This document shows positions 18,494 to 28,100 of a stretch of DNA of 64,000 nt, in pieces (the first letter of the stretch is position 1; every line of letters begins with the position of its first letter). The notes beneath the pieces were generated by a model that saw nothing but the letters and a program-made list of their open reading frames with translations, searched no databases and was not told where the DNA came from. The position numbers and the translations under genes were made by a program. The DNA is from Aquamicrobium sp. (GTDB lineage Bacteria > Pseudomonadota > Alphaproteobacteria > Rhizobiales > Rhizobiaceae), in NCBI GenBank assembly GCA_019739225.1, contig JAHHDT010000001.1:496001-560000 (forward strand), written 5' to 3'.

Positions 18494-19537
18494 TCATATT
18501 GCCTTGCATAGCCTCAGCAGGCTCACGAGATGCAGGAACGGCGAGCCGCATCCCCATGCGAAATAACGCGGAATCGTCCGCCCGTAGAGCCTGCGCCGCT
18601 GCTCGGCATGTCCCTGCACGTTGAAAACCCGCTGGTTTACCGCCGGCGAGCGGAATAGCTGCCCCATCGCGCAGCGGAACGCGGCGCTCTCCGGAAAGCC
18701 GCTCGGGCGAGGGTCGGCAAACGGCGCCAGGCTCAGCAGCACCACCGAGCGGCCCTCCTGCTTGAATAACTCGACCGCATGCTTCGTGATGCCGATTTCC
18801 GCGTGCGGGGTCACCCCCGGCAGCCGCCGCTTGAAGACCGCCACGTAGCCGATGACCTTGCCGTCGCTGAACACCGGGTCGAAATACAGCAATGACACCG
18901 GCACCCCGTCGGGAGCCAACAGCACGAAGCGGCGCATCAGCGGATCCGGCGTCGTCGGGAACGGCCGGTTCATGAACGCCATCTCGCGCTGGTGGACGAT
19001 CCGGCTGCAGCGCCACTGCGCCGACAGGGCCGCGACGGCGTCGGCCGCTCCGGGCAACTCGTGTTCTTCGATGATGCTGTAACCGTTCCGCCTCAGCCAG
19101 TGCGAGGCGTAGCGCGCCTTTTCCTTCTTGGGGCCCGAAAAATCGTACCAGTCGAGATCGAGCGCCGTGTCGAAACCGATCCGCGCGACGCGATAGCCCC
19201 TGTCGGCCAGGATCGCCGCGGTCTCGTGGGAAATCTCCGCGAAACACGGCCGGCCAGCCTGCTCGATTAAGCGGTCTATCAACTCGGGCCAGTGGTCGTG
19301 CTCAGCCACGGGGTCGCCAAGCGCGATCCGCGTTCCCATCTTGGCGCCATAGGCGATATAGCCATGCCCGTCGCCGAAATGGCGCAGACCCTCCTGCACC
19401 GCCGTCGAATAGGCCTGCGAGAAATCGCCATAGCGCTGCACCAGCGCAAGGCGCGCGGCCCTGTCGGGGCCAGCCGCTTCAAGCGGCGCGGCCCGCGCGT
19501 CCATCATCGCGTCGAACGCGAGGCGAAGGCTCCTCAT
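18494..19537 (-). CDS. DUF2156 / phosphatidylglycerol lysyltransferase C-terminal-like protein
   Basis: A 347 aa soluble protein with a double GNAT-like fold as in the C-terminal domain of MprF. Readable parts are QAYSTAVQEGLRHFG, AYGAKMGTRIALGDPVAEHDHW (acyl-tRNA/CoA-like pocket region), a central ARIGFDTALDLDWYDFSG strand, and a second half with FMNRPFP and ISKHAV-like elements. No membrane flippase part is present. In relatives the domain moves aminoacyl groups from tRNA to lipids, but the substrate here is unknown. AGGGGA precedes the ATG at 19537; a longer start lacks support. Confidence 0.7.
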   Translation of the reverse strand: MRSLRLAFDAMMDARAAPLEAAGPDRAARLALVQRYGDFSQAYSTAVQEGLRHFGDGHGYIAYGAKMGTRIALGDPVAEHDHWPELIDRLIEQAGRPCFAEISHETAAILADRGYRVARIGFDTALDLDWYDFSGPKKEKARYASHWLRRNGYSIIEEHELPGAADAVAALSAQWRCSRIVHQREMAFMNRPFPTTPDPLMRRFVLLAPDGVPVSLLYFDPVFSDGKVIGYVAVFKRRLPGVTPHAEIGITKHAVELFKQEGRSVVLLSLAPFADPRPSGFPESAAFRCAMGQLFRSPAVNQRVFNVQGHAEQRRRLYGRTIPRYFAWGCGSPFLHLVSLLRLCKAI

Positions 19538-19779
19538 CTGCCGTTCCCCTGCTCGCGCGCCCGTCCCACGCACGAGTGGGATCATGTCGCCACAACATCG
19601 TCTGGCATGCAAGTGTCGCCCCTTTCGCCGAGGCGACAGGAGCACTATTCTTCTAGGGGAAAGTTGCGACGCGGTGCTCCTGCGGTTTGATCCCGCGCAA
19701 GGCGGAACCGGAACCTGCGGCGCAGATTGTCTCCATGACGGTGCAGCCGCCTGCCCGCCACAACGCTTCGGAGGCCGAC

Positions 19780-20619
19780 ATGACCTACAAGACCATCCTC
19801 GCAGTGCTGCAATCCAAGGCCGATGCCGGCCGCGTGCTCGATTGCGCGCTCCCGCTCGCAGACCGCTTCTCCGCGCACCTGATCGGCGTCCATGCGGAGG
19901 CGATTCCGGTTCCCTACGTCACGCCTATGGGTTTTCCGGATACCGACTTCATCGCAGCCAGCGCAGAGCAGAACCAGCAGCGCAGCGAAGAAATCAAGAC
20001 GCTGTTCGACACCCGCGCCGGCCGCGAAGGCGTTTCGTTCGAATGGCAGGCCATGGAGAACGTGTCGGGCGACAGCGCGGTGAGCGCGCTGGTTGCCGCG
20101 CGCGCCAGCGACCTCATCATCGTCCAGCAGGCCGATCCCGATGGCGAGTCGGGAGCCCATGCCAATGTCGAAACGCTCCTGTTCGAGAGCGGCCGCCCGG
20201 TCCTGTTCGTGCCTTATGCGGTGTCGGTGAACTGCGCCTTCAAAAAGGTGCTGGTGGCGTGGAACGGAACCCAGCAGGCCGCACGCGCAACCTTCGACGC
20301 CCTGCCCTTCATCAAGCAGGCCGACGAGACAGAGATCCTTCTGCTGGATGCAACGGATTCGGCCCAGCAGGATGGCGCCATGGCCGGCGTCGACATCGCT
20401 GCGGCCCTTGCGCGCCACGGCGCCAACGTCACCTTCGCCAGCCAGGCGTCGGGCGGTGTGGGCGCCGGCGAGGCGATCGAGAACCGCATCGCGGAGACCG
20501 GCGCGGAGCTGCTGGTGATGGGCGCCTACAGCCAGTCCTGGCTGAAGGAGTTCTTCTTCGGCGGGGCGACCCGCACGCTGCTGGAGTCCATGCCCGTCGC
20601 CACGCTGATGTCCCGCTAG
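19780..20619 (+). CDS. Universal stress protein (UspA family)
   Basis: A 279 aa protein with the tandem-size Usp architecture seen in alphaproteobacteria: a degenerate N-terminal Usp half (YKTILAVLQSKADAGRVLDCALPLA) and a C-terminal half with KKVLVAWNGTQQAARA and the closing GAYSQSWLKEFFFGGATR segment before PVATLMSR. That closing pattern corresponds to the nucleotide-binding loop region. It is likely cytoplasmic and stress-related. A GGAGG ribosome site lies 5 nt before the ATG at 19780. An intergenic repeat begins right at its stop. Confidence 0.88.
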   Translation: MTYKTILAVLQSKADAGRVLDCALPLADRFSAHLIGVHAEAIPVPYVTPMGFPDTDFIAASAEQNQQRSEEIKTLFDTRAGREGVSFEWQAMENVSGDSAVSALVAARASDLIIVQQADPDGESGAHANVETLLFESGRPVLFVPYAVSVNCAFKKVLVAWNGTQQAARATFDALPFIKQADETEILLLDATDSAQQDGAMAGVDIAAALARHGANVTFASQASGGVGAGEAIENRIAETGAELLVMGAYSQSWLKEFFFGGATRTLLESMPVATLMSR

Positions 20620-20722
20620 GGCATGTCTCCCGAAAGTGGGTACCGGTTTCGGGATCAAGACATGCACAAAAACAAAAACCTGAAGCGCCTCGCATGAGTC
20701 CGTTTGGACGCGACACGCGCTA
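20620..20722. repeat. Intergenic mosaic element (RIME-like)
   Basis: The element starts one base after the uspA stop. It holds nested inverted repeats: GCATGTCT (20621-20628) with AGACATGC (20658-20665) and, inside, CCCGAAA with TTTCGGG. It continues through AAGCGCCTCGCATGAG and GACGCGACACGCGCTAG. The layout resembles the mosaic intergenic elements described in rhizobia. It separates convergent uspA and lysE and may help terminate both. Confidence 0.7.
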
Positions 20723-20781
20723 GGGCAATTGCGGCAAACTGGAGCAGCGGGCCGCCGGTCGAAACGCCCGCCGCTCCAATT

Positions 20782-21435
20782 CTATTTCTTCTGGTTGCCC
20801 GCAAACGCAGCCGTCACCCCGAGGCCGATGAAGACGACGCCGCTGACGTAGCGCTCGGCCTTCAGATAGCCCGGGCTCTGCTTGAGCCAGTTGCCGATGG
20901 AGCCTGCGGCGAGCGCATAGCAGCCATCGGTCACCATGCCGATCAGCGTGAACAGCAGGCCGAGCACGGCAATCTGCATGCCGACATGGCCGCGTTCCAC
21001 CTCGACGAATTGCGGCAGGAAGGCGAGGAAGAACAGCGCCGTCTTGGGGTTGAGCAGGTTGACGATGAACCCTTCCCGGAAGAGCCGCAGGTTGTCGCGC
21101 TTGGGAAGCGTGCCGTTCTCGCTGCCTACGGCCTCCGCGCGCCCGAAAATCTTGCGCAGGCCGATCCAGATCAGATAGGCCGCACCCGCATATTTGACGA
21201 TGCTGAAGGCGAGTGCCGACGATGCGAGGATCGCCGACAGGCCGATCGTCGCGGCAAACACATGCACGAGCGTTGCCGTGTGTATGCCGAGGATGGATAC
21301 GACCCCTGCCATCCTCCCCTGCTCGACCGAGCGCGCGAAAATGAACAGCACCGCCGGTCCCGGCACGATCAGCAGCACGAGCGCGGCACTGAAGAAGAGG
21401 CCGAGATTGGCGGCTCCGGGCATCACGATTTCCAT
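20782..21435 (-). CDS. LysE/RhtB-family amino-acid exporter
   Basis: A 217 aa inner-membrane protein with about six hydrophobic segments. The N-terminal signature [17 protein letters not shown] matches the family's conserved PGP region, and [22 protein letters not shown] is the second hallmark. It would export an amino acid or a derivative such as homoserine or lysine; the specificity is not visible. GAGGGAG precedes the ATG at 21435; another in-frame ATG lies 12 nt later. It diverges from gpt. Confidence 0.9.
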   Translation of the reverse strand: MEIVMPGAANLGLFFSAALVLLIVPGPAVLFIFARSVEQGRMAGVVSILGIHTATLVHVFAATIGLSAILASSALAFSIVKYAGAAYLIWIGLRKIFGRAEAVGSENGTLPKRDNLRLFREGFIVNLLNPKTALFFLAFLPQFVEVERGHVGMQIAVLGLLFTLIGMVTDGCYALAAGSIGNWLKQSPGYLKAERYVSGVVFIGLGVTAAFAGNQKK

Positions 21436-21592
21436 GGTGGCTCCCTCGAAAGTTCAGCCGCGAAGCAAGCCCCACATTCAAGGACGCTGTCAATTACGCT
21501 TTTGCGTCTGTTTGCGAAGCCGCAGGTCCCTTGCCAAGGGCGCGGGTTTCCGGCTAATCCCGGGTGCATTCCACGCAAGCCGGAGTGCGTTC

Positions 21593-22090
21593 ATGTCCCT
21601 TCCTGAAAAGGCCTTTCCCGTTTCCTGGGACCAGTTTCACCGCGACGCGCGCGCGCTTGCCTGGCGGCTGGCTGGCATCAAGGCCGAGTGGAAGGCGATC
21701 GTATGCATCACCAGGGGCGGCCTCGTGCCGGCGGCGGTGATTTCGCGCGAGCTCGGCGTTCGCCTGATCGAGACGGTCTGCATCGCCTCCTATCATGACT
21801 ACACCGAGCAGGGCGAACTGAGGGTTCTCAAGGAGATCACCCCGTCGCTGCTGGAGAACGAGGGCGCGGGCGTCCTAATCGTCGACGACTTGACCGACAC
21901 CGGCAAGACCGCCGCGATCGTGCGCGCGATGATGCCCAGGGCGCATTTTGCCGCCATCTACGCTAAGCCCAAGGGCCGGCCGATGATCGACACCTTCGTC
22001 ACCGAGGTCTCGCAGGATACGTGGATCTATTTCCCGTGGGATATGGGCTTCACCTACCAGAAGCCGATCGCCGAGAACCCTCGCGCCTGA
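21593..22090 (+). CDS. gpt: Xanthine(-guanine) phosphoribosyltransferase
   Basis: A 165 aa type I phosphoribosyltransferase for salvage of xanthine/guanine to nucleotides. The PRPP-binding motif [14 protein letters not shown] is at residues 94-107, and [19 protein letters not shown] forms the PPi-binding loop. The C-terminal [15 protein letters not shown] matches the nucleobase-site tail of E. coli Gpt. The length is normal. It may be cytoplasmic and membrane-associated like Gpt. Two other purine-related genes in the window (ade, nudix) are not adjacent enough to imply an operon. Confidence 0.93.
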   Translation: MSLPEKAFPVSWDQFHRDARALAWRLAGIKAEWKAIVCITRGGLVPAAVISRELGVRLIETVCIASYHDYTEQGELRVLKEITPSLLENEGAGVLIVDDLTDTGKTAAIVRAMMPRAHFAAIYAKPKGRPMIDTFVTEVSQDTWIYFPWDMGFTYQKPIAENPRA

Positions 22091-22169
22091 ACGAAACCTG
22101 TCCGAAGCTTGTGCGAAACTTGCCGCGCTGCCCGATTTCGGCGGCGTGAAGCTGCATTTTTATCCAACC

Positions 22170-22199
22170 TTCATATTTTCTCCTTTTCTTCTATATAAT
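22170..22199 (+). promoter_or_regulatory. Candidate promoter of the Nudix gene
   Basis: A perfect TATAAT (22194-22199) is preceded at 18 bp by TTCATA (4 of 6 to TTGACA). It sits in an unusually AT- and pyrimidine-rich 50 bp island inside a GC-rich genome, 52 bp upstream of the Nudix start. Read by eye only. Confidence 0.4.
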
Positions 22200-22250
22200 T
22201 GCAGGCAAACTTTTTGAGACGGCAAACGAATCTCGCGGGGGTTTCGGTCA

Positions 22251-22745
22251 ATGATCATCAGCCACGGCACACGCAAGCAGTTGACGGAGAGCATTCGCCG
22301 CTTCTTCGGCGGCATGCCGTGTCGCGTGCAGGTGGCGGCGCTGCCATGGCGCAGGACCGAGGACGGTCGTTTCGAGGTCATGCTGGTTACGAGCCGTGGC
22401 ACCGGCCGGTGGGTTCTGCCCAAGGGCTGGCCGGAAAAGCGCGAGGAACCTCAGGAAGCAGCCGCGCGTGAAGCCGCCGAGGAGGCGGGCGTTTCCGGCG
22501 CGATCTCTCGCCATGAGGTCGGCCGCTTCTATTATGGCAAGATGCTGCCGTCTGGCATGGAATGGCGCTGCGAGGTGCACGTCTTCCCGCTGGAAGTCGA
22601 TCAGGTGGCCGACAAATGGCCGGAACGCAAGAAGCGCACCCGCCGCTGGTTTCGGCCACAGGATGCCGCGAGACTCGTTCAGGAAAAGGATCTGGGCGAA
22701 CTGATTGCGGATTTCGGCGTTAATCCACGAAAATCTGCCGCCTGA
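22251..22745 (+). CDS. Nudix hydrolase
   Basis: A 164 aa protein. The Nudix box is complete: G59, E65, then REAAEEAGV at residues 73-81, giving the metal-binding glutamates E77/E78. Upstream residues RVQVAALPWRRTEDGRFEVMLVTSRGTGRWVLPKGW match the diphosphoinositol-polyphosphate/diadenosine-type Nudix group common in rhizobia. The reaction is hydrolysis of a nucleoside-diphosphate-X; the substrate is unknown. It has its own AT-rich upstream region and no close same-strand neighbour. Confidence 0.9.
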   Translation: MIISHGTRKQLTESIRRFFGGMPCRVQVAALPWRRTEDGRFEVMLVTSRGTGRWVLPKGWPEKREEPQEAAAREAAEEAGVSGAISRHEVGRFYYGKMLPSGMEWRCEVHVFPLEVDQVADKWPERKKRTRRWFRPQDAARLVQEKDLGELIADFGVNPRKSAA

Positions 22746-22855
22746 CGGCGCATCGCGCGATACGGCGCTTGTGATGCACCACATCGTTGCCTAAGCGATC
22801 GGGGGAACGCACATGACCGTCGGCAGGCGGCCATGGCCGAGCCTTGGGAACGATT

Positions 22856-24430
22856 ATGAGCAACAGCATCGCTGAAGCGCGCAAGGAAACGCTCGACAAG
22901 GATCTCGACAAGCTAGTGCATGTCGAGGAAGCCACGAGCTTCGTCGCTCGTGGCCTCGTCGCGCCAGGCTTGGGACTGCTGTTCCTGGCGCTCACCGCGA
23001 TCGTCGCCTCCTTCTTCGTGATCGGCGAGCCGCGCGGCGTCATCATTATCGCTGCGGCCGCCATCGGCGGTTACATGGCCCTCAATATCGGCGCCAACGA
23101 TGTTGCAAACAACGTCGCCCCGGCGGTCGGTGCCAAGGCGCTCAGCCTTGGCGGCGCGCTTGCCATCGCCGTGGTTTTCGAAAGTGCGGGCGCGCTGATT
23201 GCGGGCGGCGACGTGGTCGGCACGATTGCCGGCGGCATCGTCAACCCCGGCGCCATCGGCGATCCGGCGGTCTTCATCCGCTTGATGATGGCCGCCCTCA
23301 TCTCGTCTGCGCTGTGGATCAATCTGGCAACATGGGTCGGCGCGCCGGTCTCCACGACCCACTCGGTGGTGGGCGGCGTGGTCGGCGCCGGCATCGCGGC
23401 TGCTGGCCTTGCGTCCGTTCAATGGCCGATGCTGGGCAATATCGTCTTGAGCTGGCTCGTCTCGCCGCTACTCGGCGGCATAATTGCGGCGGCCTTTCTT
23501 GCCTTCATCAAGACGGCGATCATCTACCAGGACGACAAGATCGCCGCCGCACGGCGCTGGGTGCCTTTGCTCATTGCTGTGATGGCCGGCGCGTTCGCGG
23601 CCTATCTCGCCACCAAGGGGCTCCGGCGCGTCATCAGCCTGTCGGGCCTGCATATCGCATTGTTGGGCCTTGCTAGTTTTGCCCTGACCTGGGCGGTGTT
23701 CACCATCACGGTTCGCCGTCAGTCCGAGACGATGGAGAACCGCAACCAGTCGCTGCGCAAGCTGTTTTACGTGCCGCTGATCTGCTCGGCAGCGCTTTTG
23801 TCCTTCGCTCACGGCGCCAACGACGTCGCCAATGCCGTCGGCCCGCTGGCGGCGATCGTGCACGCGGTCGAGGACAATGAATTCGGGTTCGCCGTCTCGA
23901 TCCCCTTCTGGGTGATGCTGATCGGTGCCGCCGGCATCTCCTTCGGCCTTGTGCTGTTCGGCCCCAAGCTCATCCGCATGGTCGGCGACCAGATCACCAA
24001 GCTGAACCCCATGCGCGCCTTCTGTGTGGCGCTTTCGGCAGCCTTGACCGTCATCGTCGCATCATGGTTCGGCCTGCCGGTCAGTTCGACCCACATCGCG
24101 GTCGGCGCGGTCTTCGGCGTCGGCTTCTTCCGCGAATGGTACACCGCCAACTCGAAACGCCGCCGGGCCTACATGGAACGCAAGGCTGAGCGTCTGCGTG
24201 CCGAGCGCAACGGCGGGGTCGACGCCTCGGCCGGCCCCGACGATCAGGAATCGGAAGCCACGGACGATCTCGAGGATACCGGCCCGCCCGTCTCGCGCGA
24301 AGAGATCAATCGCCGCCGTCTGGTGCGCCGTGCCCACGTCACCACCATCGTGACGGCTTGGGTCACGACCGTGCCAGCCGCCGCACTTCTGGCTGCGGGC
24401 ATTTTTCTGATTCTCGACGTCATAGCCTGA
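22856..24430 (+). CDS. pit: PiT-family inorganic phosphate transporter
   Basis: A 524 aa permease with the duplicated family signature: GANDVANNVAPAVG in the first half and HGANDVANAVGPLA in the second, each followed by PVSTTHSVVGG or PVSSTHIAVGA. About eleven membrane segments are visible. A hydrophilic loop near residues 440-495, rich in Arg/Glu, precedes the last helix. It would import phosphate (or metal phosphate) by proton symport. The ATG at 22856 has GGGAA 7 nt upstream; a TTG at 22844 is the alternative. No Pho box was seen upstream. Confidence 0.93.
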   Translation: MSNSIAEARKETLDKDLDKLVHVEEATSFVARGLVAPGLGLLFLALTAIVASFFVIGEPRGVIIIAAAAIGGYMALNIGANDVANNVAPAVGAKALSLGGALAIAVVFESAGALIAGGDVVGTIAGGIVNPGAIGDPAVFIRLMMAALISSALWINLATWVGAPVSTTHSVVGGVVGAGIAAAGLASVQWPMLGNIVLSWLVSPLLGGIIAAAFLAFIKTAIIYQDDKIAAARRWVPLLIAVMAGAFAAYLATKGLRRVISLSGLHIALLGLASFALTWAVFTITVRRQSETMENRNQSLRKLFYVPLICSAALLSFAHGANDVANAVGPLAAIVHAVEDNEFGFAVSIPFWVMLIGAAGISFGLVLFGPKLIRMVGDQITKLNPMRAFCVALSAALTVIVASWFGLPVSSTHIAVGAVFGVGFFREWYTANSKRRRAYMERKAERLRAERNGGVDASAGPDDQESEATDDLEDTGPPVSREEINRRRLVRRAHVTTIVTAWVTTVPAAALLAAGIFLILDVIA

Positions 24431-24573
24431 ACGCGCGATCCGCAACCTTGGCCCTGGGGAAAAATCCCCTGCCTTTGCGGCATGTGGAAGGGCCACAACG
24501 CCGCTGAACCGCGCGGCAGCGGTGCTACGGGACGGCAAGCCGGCAAATCGCTTCTCCCCGCTATCCACATTCT

Positions 24574-24590
24574 CCTACACAAGATGTAGG
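24574..24590. promoter_or_regulatory. Palindrome resembling an NrdR site
   Basis: CCTACA-CAAGA-TGTAGG is a perfect 6-bp inverted repeat. Its core, CACAAGATGTAG, fits the loose NrdR consensus CaCwAtATaTwG at most positions. It lies about 250 bp upstream of the stronger tandem boxes, so it is a possible extra or unrelated regulator site. Confidence 0.3.
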
Positions 24591-24824
24591 GGTCATAAAA
24601 CTTACAGAAACGAGTTCTTGACGGCACGGTGCGAGTCGCTTTTTATGGGCCATGCGCTCCTGTTGAGGGCGCGGCCGGAAAGTTTCGAGCCTGGCCGTTT
24701 TTTCCAGATTTGTTCCTGTTTTCGAGGGTTCGGCCGTTGTCGCGGCGGCTGACCGGCTTGCGTTTCGTACGCTGCCGGACAAGCGACATGGGCGCTGTGC
24801 CGTGAGTGGTTAAATCATCTGTTA

Positions 24825-24840
24825 ACGCTATATTTAGTGT
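24825..24840 (+). promoter_or_regulatory. NrdR box 1 upstream of nrdJ
   Basis: ACGCTATATTTAGTGT matches the NrdR consensus ACACTATATATAGTGT at 14 of 16 positions. NrdR is the ATP-cone repressor of ribonucleotide reductase genes. It lies 31 bp, about three helical turns, before box 2 and about 290 bp before the nrdJ start. Confidence 0.7.
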
Positions 24841-24855
24841 TTGCACCCACACTCG

Positions 24856-24871
24856 GCACTAGATAATGTGA
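24856..24871 (+). promoter_or_regulatory. NrdR box 2 upstream of nrdJ
   Basis: GCACTAGATAATGTGA matches the NrdR consensus at 11 of 16 positions and sits exactly 31 bp downstream of box 1. Paired boxes at this spacing on the same face of the helix are the known NrdR arrangement, which strengthens both calls. Confidence 0.6.
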
Positions 24872-25085
24872 ATTGTCGGGAACGCGTTTCACCGACGAGA
24901 ATCACAGTCAGGCGTCAGGAGACGGGCCCCGCCAAGGGGCGTTCGAAGGTTGGGGAAGCCGTTCGCGGCATCGTCGAACCGGAAGCGTTTCGCGGTAGGG
25001 GAGAGTCGTCATCGGCAGCGATGGCGGCAGGCGGCGGACTTGTGTCAGGAGATTGCGGCGCACGCGGTGCGTCGGCGGTCGAAAG

Positions 25086-25101
25086 GCACTATATTTAGAC
25101 C
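25086..25101 (+). promoter_or_regulatory. Weak NrdR-like match next to the nrdJ start
   Basis: GCACTATATTTAGACC matches the consensus at 12 of 16 positions, with the left half-site perfect and the right half lost. It is 17 bp before the ATG, where a bound repressor would block elongation or a nearby promoter. It could be chance. Confidence 0.25.
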
Positions 25102-25118
25102 ATAGGGACCAGAAGAAG

Positions 25119-28100
25119 ATGCGCATCGAACGTCGTTTCACCAAGGCTGGCCAGTCGGCCTATGCGGAGATCGAATTCCGCAAGGCTGTCAGCGAGATCA
25201 AGAACCCCGACGGCTCGGTGGTCTTCCGCCTCGCCGACATCGACGTTCCTGCGCAGTTCAGCCAGGTCGCCGCCGACATCCTGGCGCAGAAATATTTCCG
25301 CAAGGCCGGCGTGCCCGCGCGTCTGAAGAAGGTCGAGGAGAACGACGTCCCCTCCTTCCTGTGGCGCTCGGTCGCCGACGAGAAGGCGCTGGCCGACCTG
25401 CCCGAGGACGAGCGCTACGGCTCGGAGACCGATGCGCGCCAGGTCTTCACCCGGCTCGCCGGCACCTGGACCTACTGGGGCTGGAAGGGTGGCTATTTCG
25501 CCTCCGAGGATGACGCGGCCGCCTTCATGGACGAGCTCGCCTACATGCTCGCCACCCAGCGCGTCGCGCCCAACTCGCCGCAATGGTTCAACACCGGCCT
25601 GCACTGGGCCTACGGCATCGACGGCCCCGGCCAGGGCCACTATTACGTCGACCCCTTCACCGGCAAGCTCACCAAGTCTAAGTCGTCCTACGAGCATCCG
25701 CAGCCGCATGCCTGCTTCATCCAGTCCGTTGGCGACGACCTCGTCAACGAGGGCGGCATCATGGACCTGTGGGTGCGTGAGGCGCGCCTGTTCAAATACG
25801 GCTCCGGCACCGGCTCCAACTTCTCGCATCTGCGCGGCGAGGGCGAGAAGCTTTCGGGCGGCGGCAAGTCGTCGGGCCTGATGAGCTTCCTCAAGATCGG
25901 CGACCGCGCCGCCGGCGCCATCAAGTCGGGCGGCACCACGCGCCGCGCCGCCAAGATGGTCGTGGTCGACGCCGACCACCCCGACATCGAGGCCTATATC
26001 GACTGGAAGGTGAACGAGGAGCAGAAGGTCGCAGCCCTCGTCACCGGCTCCAAGATCGTGCGTCAGCACCTCACCGCCATCATGAAGGCCTGCGTCAACT
26101 GCGAGGCCGACAATGGCGACTGCTTCGACCCGGCCAAGAACCCGGCTCTGAAGCGCGAGATCAAGGCCGCCAAGAAGAACGCGGTGCCGGAGAACTACGT
26201 CAAGCGCGTCATCCAGTTCGCGCGCCAGGGCTACACCCAGATCGAGTTCAACACCTACGACACCGACTGGGACTCCGAGGCCTACCTCACCGTATCCGGC
26301 CAGAACTCCAACAACTCCGTCTCGCTCAGCGACGACTTCCTGCGCGCCGTCGAGGATGACGCCGACTGGAATCTGATCCGCCGCATCGACGGCAAGGTCC
26401 ACAAGACCCTCAAGGCCCGCGACCTGTGGGAGAAGATCGGTTACGCCGCATGGGCGTCCGCCGATCCCGGCCTGCACTTCAACACCACCATGAACGACTG
26501 GCACACCTGCGTGTCGGCCGGCGCGATCCGCGCGTCGAACCCGTGCTCGGAATACATGTTCCTCGACGACACGGCCTGCAACCTCGCCTCGATCAACCTT
26601 CTGACCTACCGCAACGCCGACGGCACCATCGACATCGCCGCCTACGAGCACACCGTGCGCCTGTGGACCATGGTGCTGGAAATCTCGGTGATGATGGCGC
26701 AGTTCCCGTCGTGGAAGATCGCCAAGCTCTCCTATGAGTACCGCACGCTGGGCCTCGGCTTCGCCAATATCGGCGGCCTGCTGATGACCTCCGGCATCCC
26801 CTACGATTCCGACGAGGGCCGCGGCATCTGCGCAGCGCTCACCGCGCTGATGACCGGCGTCGCCTATGCCACCTCGGCCGAGATGGCGAGCGAGCTCGGC
26901 GCCTTCCCCGAATATCCGGCCAACGCGCTGCACATGCTGCGCGTCATGCGCAACCACCGCCGCGCGGCTTACGGCGAGGCCGAGGGCTACGAGAAGCTCG
27001 CCGTCAACCCCGTGCCGCTCGTCGAGGACCACGTTCCGCAGAAGGAACTGGTCGAGCATGCCCGCGCCGCCTGGGACAAGGCGCTCGACCTCGGCGCCGA
27101 ATATGGCTACCGCAACGCCCAGGCGACCGTGATCGCGCCCACCGGCACGATCGGCCTCGTCATGGACTGCGACACCACCGGCATCGAGCCCGATTTCGCG
27201 CTGGTGAAGTTCAAGAAGCTCGCCGGCGGCGGCTATTTCAAGATCATCAACCGCGCCGTGCCGGAGGCCCTGCGCACGCTCGGCTACGGCGAGGCGCAGA
27301 TCGCCGAGATCGAGGCCTATGCCGTCGGCCACGGCAATCTGAACCAGGCGCCGGGCGTCAACCCGTCGACGCTGAAGGCCAAGGGCTTCGGCGACGAGCA
27401 GATCGCCGCCCTCAACGCCGCGCTGGGCTCGGCCTTCGACATCAAGTTCGTCTTCAACAAGTGGACGCTCGGCGAGGATTTCTGCCGCGACGTGCTCGGC
27501 TTCACCGATGCACAGCTCAACGACTTCGCCTTCGAGATCCTGCCGGCACTCGGCTTCTCGAAGAAGGAGATCGAAGCTGCCAACATCCATGTCTGCGGCG
27601 CGATGACGCTCGAGGGCGCCCCGCACCTCAAGGACGAGCACCTGCCCGTCTTCGACTGCGCCAACCCCTGCGGCAAGATCGGCAAGCGCTATCTGTCGGT
27701 GGAAAGCCACATCCGCATGATGGCGGCCGCCCAGCCCTTCATCTCCGGCGCGATCTCCAAGACCATCAACATGGCCAACGAGGCGACCGTCGAGGACTGC
27801 AAGGAAGCCTACATGCTGTCCTGGAAGCTGGCGCTCAAGGCCAACGCGCTCTACCGCGACGGCTCCAAGCTTTCCCAGCCGCTCAACGCCTCGCTGATCG
27901 AGGACGAGGATGACGACCAGGACGAGCTGATCGAGGAGCTGGTCGCAGCGCCTGCCGCCGCGAGGGCGGTGCAGGTGACGGAGAAGATCATCGAGAAGAT
28001 TGTCGAGCGCGAGGTGCGTTCGCTGCGCGAGAAGCTGCCGAACCGGCGCAAGGGCTACACGCAGAAGGCCGTGGTCGGCGGCCACAAGGTCTATCTGCGC

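Larger units (their letters stand above)
24431..25118 (+). other. Long leader / regulatory region of nrdJ
   Basis: 688 bp with no credible gene. It contains two tandem NrdR-like boxes, a separate palindrome (24574-24590), and a further weaker match just before the start codon (25086-25101), each listed on its own. A GGGG-AAAAAT-CCCC hairpin around 24457-24472 may end the pit transcript. The part from about 24890 to 25080 is GC-rich and may be a structured 5' UTR, but I see no recognised riboswitch in it. Confidence 0.6.

Noticed and set aside
24810-24825. TTAA-N8-TTAA, similar to a CtrA binding site upstream of nrdJ
   Set aside because: The spacing is 8 instead of the required 7, and it overlaps the NrdR box; too weak to call.
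24914-24928. GTCAGGAGACGGGCC, resembling a B12 box upstream of nrdJ
   Set aside because: The CGCAACTGTA core and paired arms of a cobalamin riboswitch are absent. A B12-dependent enzyme would also not normally be shut off by B12.
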